Below, in pieces: positions 36,870 to 48,872 of a DNA stretch of 64,000 bases. The notes below the pieces were generated by a model that made no database searches, was not told where the DNA came from, and saw only the letters and a list, made by a program, of their open reading frames with translations. This DNA is from Metridium senile (taxonomy: Eukaryota > Cnidaria > Anthozoa > Actiniaria > Metridiidae): NCBI GenBank assembly GCA_949775045.1, contig OX459097.1, forward strand, positions 17,212,210-17,276,209. Reading direction: 5' to 3'. How positions within the stretch are numbered: the first letter of the stretch is position 1; each line of letters begins with the position of its first letter. The translations under genes and the position numbers were made by a program.

Positions 36870-37734
36870 ATGTGGTCCGTCTCATGGCTGTTTGTATTGG
36901 AAGCAGTTGGCATAGTAACTCATCACTATAGTGATATTTACCACCACTCCGCGTCTGCGCAGTCGACAGTACGCACTGATCGTAAGTCTGACTGTAGCTG
37001 ACCTCCTTGTAGGCCTAGTTTCATTACCGCTGAGTATCGTCTTTGATGAATATCCTCCTGCCAGATCGAAAACCGGACTCTATCGCACAGTGTATTCGGT
37101 GCAGGATTTCTCCCTTGGAACGGCGTCGTTATTGGGATTACTAGCCCTAGCCCTCGAACGAGCACATGCAACATACTTTCCATTCAAACACAACACATTG
37201 ACTAAAGTCCACTACATCGTTGGGATAGCTGTGGTGTGGATGTTGTCAGTTATTCTCGGTGCAGCATCATATGCAATTCGCCAGCAAGATCTCAATGATT
37301 ATGTATTGTTAAAAATAATAACTGTAGTTGCTTTTTTGATTGTCATAACAACGTCATACTTTCTCATTTTCGTAAATGTCCGTTGCATGGCAACTGCATC
37401 AAATCACGTAAACTACCAAGAAAACAAAAAACTTACCGTAACGCTTGCTATTGTTACAATCATCAGCCTCGTCACGTGGCTGCCTTATCCAATCATCACG
37501 ACTTACAGTTATTGGAAGGAAATCGTCCGTTTCTCTTCATTGGAAACATTTTTGTTGGTACGCAGTATTAGTAAAGTTTTCCACTACAGCAACTCTCTTG
37601 CAAACTTCTTCATCTACGCATTTCGCATGCGTGAATTCAAGAAGGAAATTCTACGCCGCACCGGGTGTTGTGGTCGTAACCAAGTAATGCCTAGCAACGG
37701 AGTACAACTTGGGACCATGTCAACTACCAATTAA
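36870..37734 (+). pseudogene. Class A GPCR, array copy A, broken by an 8-bp deletion in TM1
   Basis: The exon begins after a CAG acceptor at 36825, and the ATG at 36870 aligns with the starts of copies B and C. After the VGIVT codons an 8-bp stretch present in copy B (GGAAATAT) is missing. This shifts the frame and removes the Gly-Asn (N1.50) pair of TM1. The original frame is open again from about 36931 to the stop at 37734 and encodes TM2-TM7: the AD of TM2, ERA in place of DRY, TWLP-type TM6 and N-F-x-I-Y in TM7. The rest is uninterrupted and close to the paralogues, so the break is young, a polymorphism, or an assembly error. Initiation downstream would give a receptor lacking TM1. Confidence 0.8.
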
Positions 37735-37883
37735 CATATATAAGGCAGATGGTATTAAAATACCTTACGATGGTTAAAAGGCTGCGTTACTCGAACGTAT
37801 AACTTAATGTTGATTGGTGTACAGGAAAGGATCATTTCACAGTAACCATAATAAACTCAATCTTAGACTTATGGTATACAAAC

Positions 37884-39136
37884 TAGGTACTACCTAAAAG
37901 CAAAGCTCCCAGTTTATGTTTTTCTTACAACATAAATATGTAAATCGTATCAAAGACATGCCTATTGTTCTGTTGCAATCTCAACCTGTTAAAAAAAGAA
38001 AAAAAACTCGCGCGCTAATCAAAGTCTTTTGTTACTTCTCACCTACAAAACCATATATTGTAATGGCATTGTTTTCAAGATTGCATACGGTATCTTTGAT
38101 ACGATGTAAATAGTTTTTGTGCCCGGGCCATGCAATATGGAATTCCAGTGCGATTCTAAGCTTATCACGTAACCGTATTCGAGGTTCGATCACGCTACTC
38201 CACGAGCGCTAATCACATGCATGTAATATTACTAAAAACGTACAGTTTCGAAAAGTTATTGAATATAATGCTTACATATTCCCTTGCTGAATAGCCAAGA
38301 TTGGGCTGCCTGTGGAATATTATGTAAACAGCTCGCAGCAATTTACTTTTGATAGAAACGACTAGTCTTAAACTTTATCGGTGTTTACCATCAATCATAT
38401 TTTGGCGAATAAATGTATCTACTTGAATTCTGACAAAGAAGCAAAAAAAAAAAAAAAAACAGCCAATGTCAGATAACTGAAATTGAAATTCTGATGGGTT
38501 AATTACACATGGAGTCATAATTCAACTGCCAAGCTTGACAAATCTTCAATAAACTGTGCAGAGAGAATCAATTCAAAAATGGATAAAAAAGGAATAAATT
38601 AAAGTCGCTTCTTTTTTCAATTCTTTGACATTCCTGTAGTCTTTATTCTTCAATTACACGAAGTTTTAAATGGAGAAACGTTTTCTTGGCCTTTCAGTTT
38701 TTTCCTTTTCTTAAGTTAAATTTCTTCATTTTTGTTTCCTTCAAGTTAGATTTTCTTCTTCGGTCAAAACTATCTTTGTTTTCTTCGATGACGATGTTCG
38801 TCTTTCTTTGCTGATATTTTAAATTAATGAGAACTCTGCTATTAGCAGGTTGTATTTTGTTGTTGTTTGTTTGACTTTTTTGTCGATAAAATAACAACCT
38901 TTTATCTAAAATTTAAAACAAAACCAGCTTTGGGGCTCTGCTATTCGGCGCATGCGTCACACGCGTCACAGCCAATCAGCATCGCAATGTACATGAACGT
39001 ATGTATGTATGGACGTGCGCTTGGGTTTCCTGTGTAATAAACCATGCGAAATCGACTCGATGCATTACCATATTTTCTTTGGTATATATCATGCTCCGCT
39101 CGCAAGGGCCTTTGGCCCGCTCTGGAACTCCACTAT
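37884..39136. mobile_element. Shorter, diverged copy of the Helitron/Helentron-like element
   Basis: Shares the left end (AGGTACTACCTAAAAGC..AGCTCCCAG), the internal block TATTTTGGCGAATAAATGTAT, and a decayed right-end hairpin (AGGGCCTTTGGCCCGCT). Confidence 0.5.
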
Positions 39137-39605
39137 AACGCATTCACTAAAAAAGCAGATCTCGATATATATATGATACAAAGAAAACAACATAAAAAGT
39201 GCTTTGTACGGTTTTTATTCACTCGTTGTTTTGTATTATAAAACTAACAAAATTGAGGACTCGCTTGTTCGTTTTATGATGCTTCAAAGCTTGTGAATAA
39301 AAAACGTACACTCGTACTTTCATTGAAGTAATCTATATAGACCATTTCCGATTCCCGTCCACAACCTCACCGTCAATAGAAGGTAATGTATTCTTTAGAA
39401 TTTGTTCACAGCTTGCGATAATTTAATGACTGTACACATCAAAAAGTTCATTGAAACACGTAAAAATCCAATGGTCTTTAGTAGAATTCTAAGGAATATA
39501 TTACACGATATGGAGGATGAGAAAAGTGAAAAGGTCTATTGAAAAACAGATGCATTAGCATTGAACTTATTGTAAATAAAAGTTGAAAAATTGAATTGAG
39601 AGTCA
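39137..39605. repeat. Dispersed duplicate of 13083-13755 without the SINE
   Basis: Supplies the empty site for the SINE at 13130-13325. It joins directly to the 5' block of GPCR unit B. Confidence 0.7.
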
Positions 39606-40020
39606 TGATCCTGGCGTGTAATATTGGCATTGAATTTCATAGTACTATTTTGACAGGTATGATGCTATCATGTCAGTTGAAGAATGAAACAAGTAGGTTG
39701 GTGAAGTGCTCTTCTTAACTCCAGGAAATGAAATGCCATTTCTATTAAATCAATTTATTTTATTCTATTAATATTGCGATTCATAGTATAAAAATTAGCG
39801 ATAATGAATAAGATGTAAAAAAGTAAGCTAAGACTATTGTTTGAACCGTATTAAAAATATTGAAATACTGCAGTTTGCATGCAGCTCTTATCGACAGATA
39901 CACCGGTGGAGATCAATATAAGAGACAAGTGTTGATCGGACTTGATGACCAAACTCGAAGTAAATTGCTTGCTTTCATTTTGAACTAGTAAATCGAACGG
40001 TACTGAATCAATTGCTCAAG
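39590..40020 (+). promoter_or_regulatory. GPCR array unit B: conserved 5' block and candidate non-coding exon
   Basis: Paralogue of the blocks at 31905 and 49705. It contains GAGATCAATATAAGAG at about 39907, a TATA-like site, and ends ATTGCTCAAG before GTTTGTAC at 40021. The GPCR coding exon acceptor is 5.4 kb downstream at 45434. Confidence 0.5.
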
Positions 40021-41884
40021 GTTTGTACTACGTTCTTTCTTATATTCAGTTGAAATCACTTTTTTATTTTAACATATATCTAGTTGGTACTGTTATTTAT
40101 TCTCACACATTATTGTTAGCGATTTTCCTGGTCATAATTTACACTATTTACAGAAAATCTCGAAATCAAATACCGCGAAAATTAACTGCGCTCAATGTAA
40201 TACCCTATTTTATCATTGTTTATAAGAATCTTGCTAACATCATGCTGCTAATAAATATAAACTGAGATACCAGGCTCGATTCTCTAGTTAGTTTTGGAGT
40301 TTAGTCAGCAGTGTTTTTTTTCTCAGTGTCGTTGGAAACTAAGGACCCGGGCAAACGGCTTCAACATCATGATTTGCTTCAACACCGGTTCTATTTTGTT
40401 GAATGGCAACTGCATCGTCCAAAGAAGAGCTAAAGTTGGAAACATCAATAAAGTTAAGCTAACTTTTTTTTACGGTGTTACACATTTCATTCTATTAATA
40501 CCTACCGTTTATATCAAACACCGACGCTACCTATACTAGTTTATTATAGTCGAGTATCCAGTTAGTTAATTACGTACGTCACTAGTACTTATATGTACGA
40601 CAACTTTGAGCTATTTTTTTTAAATTTTACTTAGTTTATTTAAACTGCCTTTTTATTCGCTTCAGTAGTATATATATTTTTTAATTCACATATTTTTGAA
40701 GTATTACATTTTATTTTGTTTTGTGTGTTGGTCGACTGTTTTTCTGTTGAAACGAAATGTTTAATGACACCAAATCATTGCCAAAACGCCCAATGTTTGA
40801 AATCTTTATCAGTATATGATTTGAATCAGTGTTTTGTTTTCGATTTATTCACACACAAATTGATTTTTTTTTAATTTCAAATTTCATTTAATTCCTATTC
40901 ACTTATTAAAAAAAATTGTTCTAATTTGTTGTACATTGAGTTTTTTTATTGCATTCAAATTATTTCGTGTGTAATTATCTAGTACACCTTTTTCGAGTGG
41001 AGTAGGATTTTACACGTCCAATCAGAGAAACAAGAGAAAAAATAATTAATCTTAACTTAAGTGTTTTGCTTTCATTTGTGCATAAGGCCTTATAATTACC
41101 TTTATTGATGAGGTAATCTTGTCGGCGTAATAAATCATTCTGTACATGTCCACGAATCAATTGTTATTCTTGTTATAATGGACTAGAAACTTTGTCGTTT
41201 TTATCTGACCGTTTGTTCGAAGTGTGTTAATTTTTCCGTTTTCCTGTGCTGCAACTAGAGAGGGACTGGGCGCTAGTTAGGCGAGAAAAAGTTAAGTTAA
41301 TATTTTATGTTGACAAATTTTATTCTATTACCCTATCGTACTTAAAGCAAAAGGTTTGTATTGTGTACAATATCATGGACAATAATAAATGCTCCTTCAA
41401 ATCTTATAAATGATTACAATTTGGCGAGAGATATCTACACTTATTGGATTTATCATCGCCCATAATCTTCGATATCAATAGATAAAAATCGAAATTAATC
41501 GAAAAATTTAGTCGAAAAAAATGATGCAAATTAATCTATCACCCAGTTTGTGGGACTATTGTAAACTGACTGACAAAAATTCCGTATCTAAACATCAACC
41601 ACCAATTACCACAAATCAACTACAGTTTAATTTTCAAATAACAATTCAACAGGCATTTTCTGTTATCCAATTGAATGATCAATACGATTTAGGTGTTCCG
41701 GCTCAAACATTGCCGGTTCGATAAAATCAATACAATCGATGTGATCGATATAATCACATCAAATTATTTTGTTGTGATTATCGATTTTCCTTGATTTCAT
41801 TGATCAGTTTTCGATGATCAATTTTCATCGATGACCCATCGATTGGTATATGGCCAGGTAACAAAGTATGCCTTAAAATACAGA

Positions 41885-42700
41885 AATATGGTACTGTGAT
41901 ACTGTGATACTGTGATACTGTGGTACTATGGTACTGTGATACTGTGGTACTATGATACTGTGATACTGTGGTACTGTGGTACTGTGGTACTGTGGTACTA
42001 TGATACTGTGGTACTGTGATACTGTGATACTGTGATACTGTGGTACTGTGGTACTGTGGTACTGTGGTACTGTGGTACTGTGGTACTGTGGTACTGTGGT
42101 ACTGTGGTACTGTGGTACTGTGGTACTGTGGTACTGTGGTACTGTGGTACTGTGGTACTGTGGTACTGTGGTACTGTGGTACTGTGGTACTGTGGTACTG
42201 TGGTACTGTGGTACTGTGGTACTGTGGTACTGTGGTACTGTGGTACTGTGGTACTGTGGTACTGTGGTACTGTGGTACTGTGGTACTGTGGTACTGTGGT
42301 ACTGTGGTACTGTGGTACTGTGGTACTGTGGTACTGTGGTACTGTGGTACTGTGGTACTGTGGTACTGTGGTACTGTGGTACTGTGGTACTGTGGCACTG
42401 TGGCACTGTGGTACTGTGGCACTGTGGTACTGTGGCACTGTGGTACTGTGGCACTGTGGTACTGTGGCACTGTGGTACTGTGACACTGTGACACTGTGAC
42501 ACTGTGACACTGTGACACTGTGATACTGTGATACTGTGATACTGTGATACTGTGATACTGTGATACTGTGATACTGTGATACTGTGATACTGTGATACTG
42601 TTATACTGTGATACTGTGATACTGTGATACTCTGATACTGTGATACTGAGATACTGTGATACTGTGATACTGAGATACTGAGATACTGAGATACTAGATA
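41885..42700. repeat. 8-bp satellite (TACTGTGG)n, about 0.8 kb
   Basis: Perfect copies through the centre, with TACTGTGA, CACTGTGG and TACTGAGA variants toward the edges. The 8-bp unit is open in many frames, which creates long false ORFs on both strands. Present only in GPCR unit B. Confidence 0.95.
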
Positions 42701-42944
42701 TCGATAGCTGCTATATTTTGGTATACAATAGTGCACAATAGTAGTACAGTACACAATAGTAGTACACAATACAATAATGCTTATAGGTACTATGTGGTAC
42801 TTGTAGCAAGAAAACAATTATGGTTTGCTGTTCCTATTTCTGGCATGGTATACGAACAAATAATTTTTACAAAATATCTCGAGTAAAAATTACAAGTTTG
42901 CAGTCCAATAGGTTGCTAGTTCAATATCACAAAATATAGTTTTA

Positions 42945-43480
42945 TAATATTATAATATTAATAATTTATAGAGCGCTTTAATCTAAATTCTAAAGCGCTT
43001 AACAACATGCAACATATAAAATATATATAATAGTTATTAACAATAATTATTAACAATAATAAAAAATTTAAAAAATTTTACAAAATGAAAAGTTCATAAG
43101 AAGGCAGTCTTAAATAAAAAAAGTTTTTAAATTAGTTTTAAAGCTGTTTATATTATTGCTGCCTTTGATAGATTGTGGAAGGCTGTTCCATATCTTTGGG
43201 GCAGCAACTGCGAATGCACGGTCTCCAAATGTTTTGCATTTAGTTCTTGGGATCTTGAGAAGTTGCTGATTATCACTAAGAAGTGCGTAGCGACAAGATG
43301 TTTGTTCAGTGATTAGATCACATATGTAAGATGGAGCCATTCCCCTAAGAGCCTTAAAAACCAGTAAGGCAATCTTGAAACAATAGGCATCCAATGAAGT
43401 TCCATCAATACAGGTGTTATGTGCTCAAATCTGGGTATAGAACATGTAACCCGAGCAGCATTTAGTACGGCGATTGTTTG
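42945..43480 (-). mobile_element. LINE fragment, RT C terminus (L2/CR1-like), broken
   Basis: Two minus-strand frames give 'RFEHITPVL.ELHW.P' and then 'KALRGMAPSYI..L', 'TFGDRAFAVAAPKIWNSLP', 'FK..LKT', the usual end of these RT ORFs. A frame change lies near 43390. A tail with TAAAGCGCTT runs to 42945. Unit C has the uninterrupted site at about 52636. Confidence 0.8.
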
Positions 43481-43839
43481 GAATGTTTTGTTCAATAAAT
43501 AGCCTCTTATACGAGTGATATAAACGTGAACACGAGGCTAGTAGGTCAGAAACTTAAAGTTTTTAAAGAACTAATAATGGATCGCCAAGTGACTAAAATA
43601 CTAAGATGTGATTGAAAGGTATAATGGTACACAATATAATTTACATGTAAGAGGTTCGGAGCATAGACTAACGCTTCCTAAACCAAACACAGATTCACTA
43701 AAAATAAGTTTTCGCTTATATTCGCTAATAATTTTATACTTTTTAGCTTAGTTTTAAAATTAGTATTTTAGGAATTTCATCATTTTATGTATTTTTGTAT
43801 GTATTTTATGTCATTTTATGTATTTAACTATTATATTTT

Positions 43840-43920
43840 TCTTTTTTTGAAGATTGTAAAGCGCCTCTGGGCATTTATGGAAGAAGCGCTATATAAGAAA
43901 TAAATTATTATTATTATATA
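43840..43920 (+). mobile_element. LINE/SINE 3' tail
   Basis: GATTGTAAAGCGCCTCTGGG, then GAAGCGCTATATAA and (ATT)n: a short hairpin tail typical of L2/CR1-type elements. Confidence 0.55.
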
Positions 43921-44429
43921 TTTGAGATACCACGCGCGGTGTGATTGAACGCTGTGCTTTATAACTGAACAGAGCACAGTTTTGACGACATCATGATGAC
44001 GAACCTCTGTCACGCACCAAACTCGATTTCTTTCAAGCTTTGTCAAAATTATAAACAAAACACTAAAATGAGATATTTTAAATCAGGAAATATTGAAAAT
44101 CAGCCTATTTTCGGCACAGAAATACAATCTATTGTTTATATTTAGAAAGCAAAGTGAAGTTTGAAAAGAAAATAATGTATAAAAATACAACCAAAAAGTC
44201 TTACCAAAAAAAATCGCAAAATAGGACTCAAAACCGGCCAAATAAAAATGACACCAAACATGATGAGTTCAAAACTTCTACAAAATGCATAGCTTTTCAA
44301 ACGCTTTCACTTCTTTCGTGCTCTCGTCACTTTCTGAATGCTTTATAACTGAACAGAGCATGGAAAAGACTGTTCTAATTGTTAATTATTATTATTATTA
44401 TTATTATTAATAGAAAAAATATACCTTCA

Positions 44430-44520
44430 TGCATAGTGTGAAGGTGCAAAAATGTGGAACAGCTTGCCGTACTACATAAAAGAATCGATCTCACTAAATG
44501 TGTTTACACGAATATAAAAG
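44430..44520 (+). mobile_element. LINE fragment, RT C terminus
   Basis: Translates as MWNSLPYYIKESISLNVFTR, the last conserved segment of this RT class, before a stop. Confidence 0.5.
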
Positions 44521-44739
44521 AAGATATATATTGATATATTTAAAATTATTGTGATAGTAAGATTTACTGTATATATATATTCATTCCTGTCCGTCTGTCT
44601 TCTGTCTGTCTTTTGCATGTACCACGTGCACTTCGAATTAACTTTTTTTGGTAAAACATCTCTTTTGCATGAACCACTTCGAAGGTGGTAAAACATCTCT
44701 TTTTGTGTGTTCCCTTAGATGTTCTTAAAATGATATATA

Positions 44740-45150
44740 ATATGCTCTCATAGAGCCTGTTGTTTGACTACTGTGGTGCTGTATGGGGTAACATAAATAA
44801 AGGTTATTCCAACAAATTCCAACTGCAAAACCGTGCTGGCAAAAAAATATTTTTCCAAGGCTATGATACTAGATCCAATAACACTACTGGTATCTAGAAG
44901 AAATAAGCACTTATGTCTAGTAATGTATGACTCAGATAGCCAAAGTACCCAAGTGCATAAGTGATCTCGTTTTAGAATGTATGTTCTGAAAATAACCCCG
45001 TTATAAATCTTAACTAAGATACTACGTCCAGCATTGTTTTATTGTTTTCTTAGATGGAGATGGCGCTAAACTTGTGAACTCCTTACCGCCCAACGTAAGA
45101 CAGTCTAATAACTTAAACAACTTTTTAAAAGATATCTATTGTCTGCCGTA
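44740..45150 (+). mobile_element. LINE fragment, RT C-terminal third
   Basis: Translates as FDYCGAVWGNI...LQNRAGKKI-like sequence, later GAKLVNSLPPNVRQSNNLNNF, with frame breaks between. It lies 300 bp upstream of the GPCR copy B exon. Confidence 0.65.
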
Positions 45151-45470
45151 TCAGTTGATAGTATGCAACTCCTGGATCTGAGATCGCCTAAAATCGCCCA
45201 AGAACGCATAAGATCGCCTAGAATAAGAGAGATCTTAAGCCCCGGGATATGCCTGGATGTTCAACATTAAATTGAAGAGTTATCTTTCTCTCACTCTTTG
45301 CAGTCTTTCTGACTCTCTGTATGTAGCTGTCTGCTTGTTAAAAACATAACTTCTATTATAGAGGCATTGTAATCAATTGTAAGTTGATATTTTCTCTGTT
45401 TTTCATTCTTGGTCTTTATGTCCATCTATTTCAGATCTACGACAGTGCAATTGACAAGATTGTTGCTGCA

Positions 45471-46376
45471 ATGTGGTCTATCACTTGGCTGTTTGTATTG
45501 GAAGCAGTTGGCATAGTAACTGGAAATATCATCACTATAGTGATATTCACGACCACTCCGCGTCTGCGAAGTCAACAGTACGCAATGATCGTTAGTCTGG
45601 CTGTAGCTGACCTCCTTGTAGGCTTGGTCTCATTACCAATGAATATCGTCTTCGATGAATATCCTCCTGCCAGATCCAAAACCGGAGTTTATCGCATAGT
45701 GTATTTTATACAGGATTTCTCCCTTGGGACAGCGTCGCTACTGGGATTATCAGCGTTAGCCCTTGAACGAGCACACGCAACATACTTTCCATTCAAACAC
45801 AACACATTAACTAAAGTCCCGTATATCGTTGTGATAGCTGTGATGTGGGTGTTGGCAGTAATCATTAGCATTACATCATATGTATTGTACATAAAAGAGT
45901 TCGACGTTTATGTAGTGTTGAAGCTCGTAACTGTAGTTGTTTTGTTGATTGTTATAACGGTCTCGTATTTCCTTATTTTCGTAAACGTCCGTTGTATGAA
46001 AACAGCATCCAATCACGTAGATACGCAGGACAACAAGAAACTAACCGTCACGCTTGCTATCGTTACAACCATTAGCCTGTTCACGTGGTTGCCTTATCCA
46101 ATCTTGATGTCTTATTGGAAAGACATCGTCCGTTTGTTTTCAATAAATACATTTTTAATAATACGCAGTATTAGTAAGGTCCTCCACTACAGCAACTCTG
46201 TTGCAAACTTCGTCATCTACGCATTTCGCATGCGTGAATTCAAAAAGGAAATTCTGCGGCGCATCGGGTGTGTTGGACGTAACCAGGTAACGCCTAGCAA
46301 CGAGGTAGCACTTGGGACCATGTCAACTACCAATGAACGTAGAACATATAGTATTGAGAAACCTAACGATGGATAA
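45471..46376 (+). CDS. Class A (rhodopsin-like) GPCR, array copy B, 301 aa
   Basis: The coding sequence lies in one exon that opens after a CAG acceptor at 45432-45434; the ATG is about 36 bp in. Seven hydrophobic segments are visible with a very short N terminus. Landmarks are G18-N19 in TM1, D47 in TM2, E99-R100-A101 in place of DRY, W in TM4, TWLPYP in TM6, and N-F-V-I-Y in TM7 followed by a basic helix 8. Position 3.25, normally the disulphide Cys, is Arg75, and TM5 lacks its usual Pro. Loss of both is seen in melanocortin/cannabinoid/lysolipid (MECA) receptors, to which many cnidarian receptors of this look are assigned; the ligand is unknown. The upstream ORF extension to 45384 is intron sequence. 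A conserved 5' exon block lies at 39590-40020. Confidence 0.88.
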   Translation: MWSITWLFVLEAVGIVTGNIITIVIFTTTPRLRSQQYAMIVSLAVADLLVGLVSLPMNIVFDEYPPARSKTGVYRIVYFIQDFSLGTASLLGLSALALERAHATYFPFKHNTLTKVPYIVVIAVMWVLAVIISITSYVLYIKEFDVYVVLKLVTVVVLLIVITVSYFLIFVNVRCMKTASNHVDTQDNKKLTVTLAIVTTISLFTWLPYPILMSYWKDIVRLFSINTFLIIRSISKVLHYSNSVANFVIYAFRMREFKKEILRRIGCVGRNQVTPSNEVALGTMSTTNERRTYSIEKPNDG

Positions 46377-47057
46377 GAGGCTGCGTTGATCAAATGTTGA
46401 ATTTGATTTGTGTAGAAAAGGATAAATTCCTAGTAACCATCATAAACTCTATCTTAGACTAAATAAAATATATATAAACCTTGGAATTTAATTATTTAAT
46501 TATTTTACTTTTTTGTTTTAAAATTGTATTTTAAGTTACTTCCCCTGTAAATTAAATTTATAATGGCTTATAGAATATCACGTCTTTTGGGATAAGGAAA
46601 CACTTACAGGTCCTGTCATGCACAAGTGCTAAGGGAGTCGGGGACATAAAAGAACGACGCGACTTTTCGGAAAGAGACCGGGTCGACGGTCGCATTCGAA
46701 GTATCATTGACTGTATATAAACTGTATATAAAAGAAAATCCATTCAACATTATAGTCAATATGGCAAGTCTCGTCTAGCAAATCAGTAAAATATGGACAC
46801 ATGGACATATGCAGGGGCGAATCTAGAGGGTGACCCTTCAGGCACCGAACACCCCCTAGCGCCGCAATTACCCCTATTTTTTAAGACATTGAAGAACTGG
46901 ACAACCCCTACAACCTTAAGAGCCCTTCATTTGCAATTGGGACAGCCCTGACAAATTTGTGGATACGCCTCGGATATGGACACATGGAGACATTGAATAA
47001 CACTATTTTGTTAAGAATCGTTTAAAGTAAGAACAAAATGACAGTACAAAACCTTAG
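46377..47057. other. Intergenic after GPCR copy B
   Basis: AT-rich 3' flank, then a C-rich block (46805-46970) that resembles dispersed MITE remnants. No gene seen. Confidence 0.4.
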
Positions 47058-47415
47058 TTCATTTGACAGACTTGGTCAGCGGATCGGATTCTGGGCCTAC
47101 TGGTCTGGGTTCGATTCCTGGCCCGGGCGATTGCGTTGTGTCCTTGATTGGGCAAGACACTTTACTCTCGTGTGCCTCGTCTTCTCGGATAAGGACGTAA
47201 AGCTGTCTGCTTTCACTGTAATCCTATATAGGGTGGACGTTAAAGATCCTGTTGTGCTATATGTTCGCAAAGAGTAGGGCATTGTCTCCCCGCAATTCGA
47301 AAGTCAGGCCTCGGAGGCATTCACTAAAAACACTCATGATTGTAAGGATTGTAGATTGTAAAGCGCTATATATGAGCTATTCGAGAGATATAGCGCTATA
47401 TAAATGATATTATTA
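47058..47415 (+). mobile_element. tRNA-derived SINE with conserved central domain and LINE-type tail
   Basis: A box TGGTCAGCGG and B box GGTTCGATTCC, then GGGCAAGACACTTTACTC and CTCGGATAAGGACGTAAAG, a central domain style widespread in animal SINEs. The tail GATTGTAAAGCGCTATATA..(ATT)n resembles 43840-43920. Confidence 0.75.
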
Positions 47416-47890
47416 AACTGGTTTGGAGTCTGAGATCGATTCGACAAATAGAAATATCTAATTTCTACTATCAAAGCAGAGTAATTTTGAAAACAAACAA
47501 TGTGTAGATGTTGCGGTTCTTATCAAATTCGATCACCATATAACAAAAACAGGTAAAAATCTGGGTAGTTCCTTCAGAGTTTGAGATCGCGATCGATTTA
47601 GTAATATTCTTAATCATATATATCTCAACTATCAACACTCTCAACACTGAGTACAGCTTGAAAACGTATACAACAAACATCATCTTAATCAATGTTGATG
47701 ATGGTATAAAGTAAAATCTGCATGGTATAACTGGGTGAAATTTGATTCAATAAGCCGGTTCTTTCGTGAAGCTTTCTGAAAAAAAGCAAGATGCACTGTG
47801 TATAATTGGGAACTTTAAGTGGAACATGTGTCTGCAGATTCCAAATGTTGCAGTAATAGTCCGGGCCCCTTCGCAGCTAACTGCGTAATC

Positions 47891-48048
47891 TTGAAAGGTA
47901 GTCGGGGATTTGCATCGAAGCGCGACGAACGTTGAGCTTGCAGTGATAGAGACCTTTAAACACCTTGCGGGACAATTATTCACGTGTCTCTATCATTGCA
48001 ATGTCATCGTTCTTCTCGCTTCGATACAAAGACCCGACTACCTTTCAG
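47891..48048. repeat. Fold-back element
   Basis: Arms with TTGAAAGGTAGTCGGG and TTGCARTGATAGAGAC in inverse order around a short loop. Confidence 0.6.
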
Positions 48049-48107
48049 AAATGCGCAGCCAATTGTGAATGGGACCATCGTTTTAAAATGGAATAAGTGG
48101 TGCATTG

Positions 48108-48124
48108 TTGTTGTTGTTGTTCTA

Positions 48125-48199
<75 letters not shown>

Positions 48200-48218
48200 C
48201 TAGTAGTAGTAGTAGTAC

Positions 48219-48285
<67 letters not shown>

Positions 48286-48308
48286 CGTAGTCGTAGTAGT
48301 AGTAGTAT

Positions 48309-48356
<48 letters not shown>

Positions 48357-48358
48357 GT
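48108..48358. repeat. (AGT)n trinucleotide microsatellite
   Basis: About 80 nearly perfect AGT units. The poly-Val and poly-Ser ORFs here are artefacts. Confidence 0.95.
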
Positions 48359-48872
48359 TGTAAATACTATAAATAAAGATTAAGGGTATAAATATCGGGT
48401 ATGTACGTCGTATCTCTTAGGGGTAATAGAATAGAATAGAATAGAATAGAATCTTTGTTTGCTCTTTGTATAGACTAATTACATTATATGCATTGAGATT
48501 ATAAATATAATTTGTCTTTCTATATTCTTTTCCATCGGAAAGTGCTTCTATTAAATTATATGTGTTAGAGAATATAGAAGTTGAGCATGGAGGCTAAATA
48601 AACTGGGAAGTTATCGAGTTAGCCTCCAAAATCAGCGAAAATCAGCGAATGAAAAATTTGCAAATTAGACTGACACGTTTAATGTCATCAATTTCATTTA
48701 TTTAAATAGTGTTCAGAATTAATTTGTTTGAGAAGCCAGATCGAAATCTCATGCTTCGTGTTTCATCAGGAGATTTCAAACACCTCAAAACAATAAAATA
48801 ATTTGGCCTGCGGCATCACGTTTCATCAGTTCTCGGTGTTTTAAACCCCTGAGTAAACACTCGCATCCGTTT

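Noticed and set aside
41778..42817. Long ORFs on both strands (VLWYCGTV and VPQYHSTT repeats)
   Set aside because: Translation of an 8-bp satellite gives periodic open frames on both strands; not a gene.
45384..45470. Upstream in-frame extension of GPCR copy B
   Set aside because: It crosses the CAG acceptor at 45434 and is not conserved in copies A and C; it is intron.
47984..48376. Poly-Val and poly-Ser ORFs
   Set aside because: Products of an (AGT)n microsatellite.
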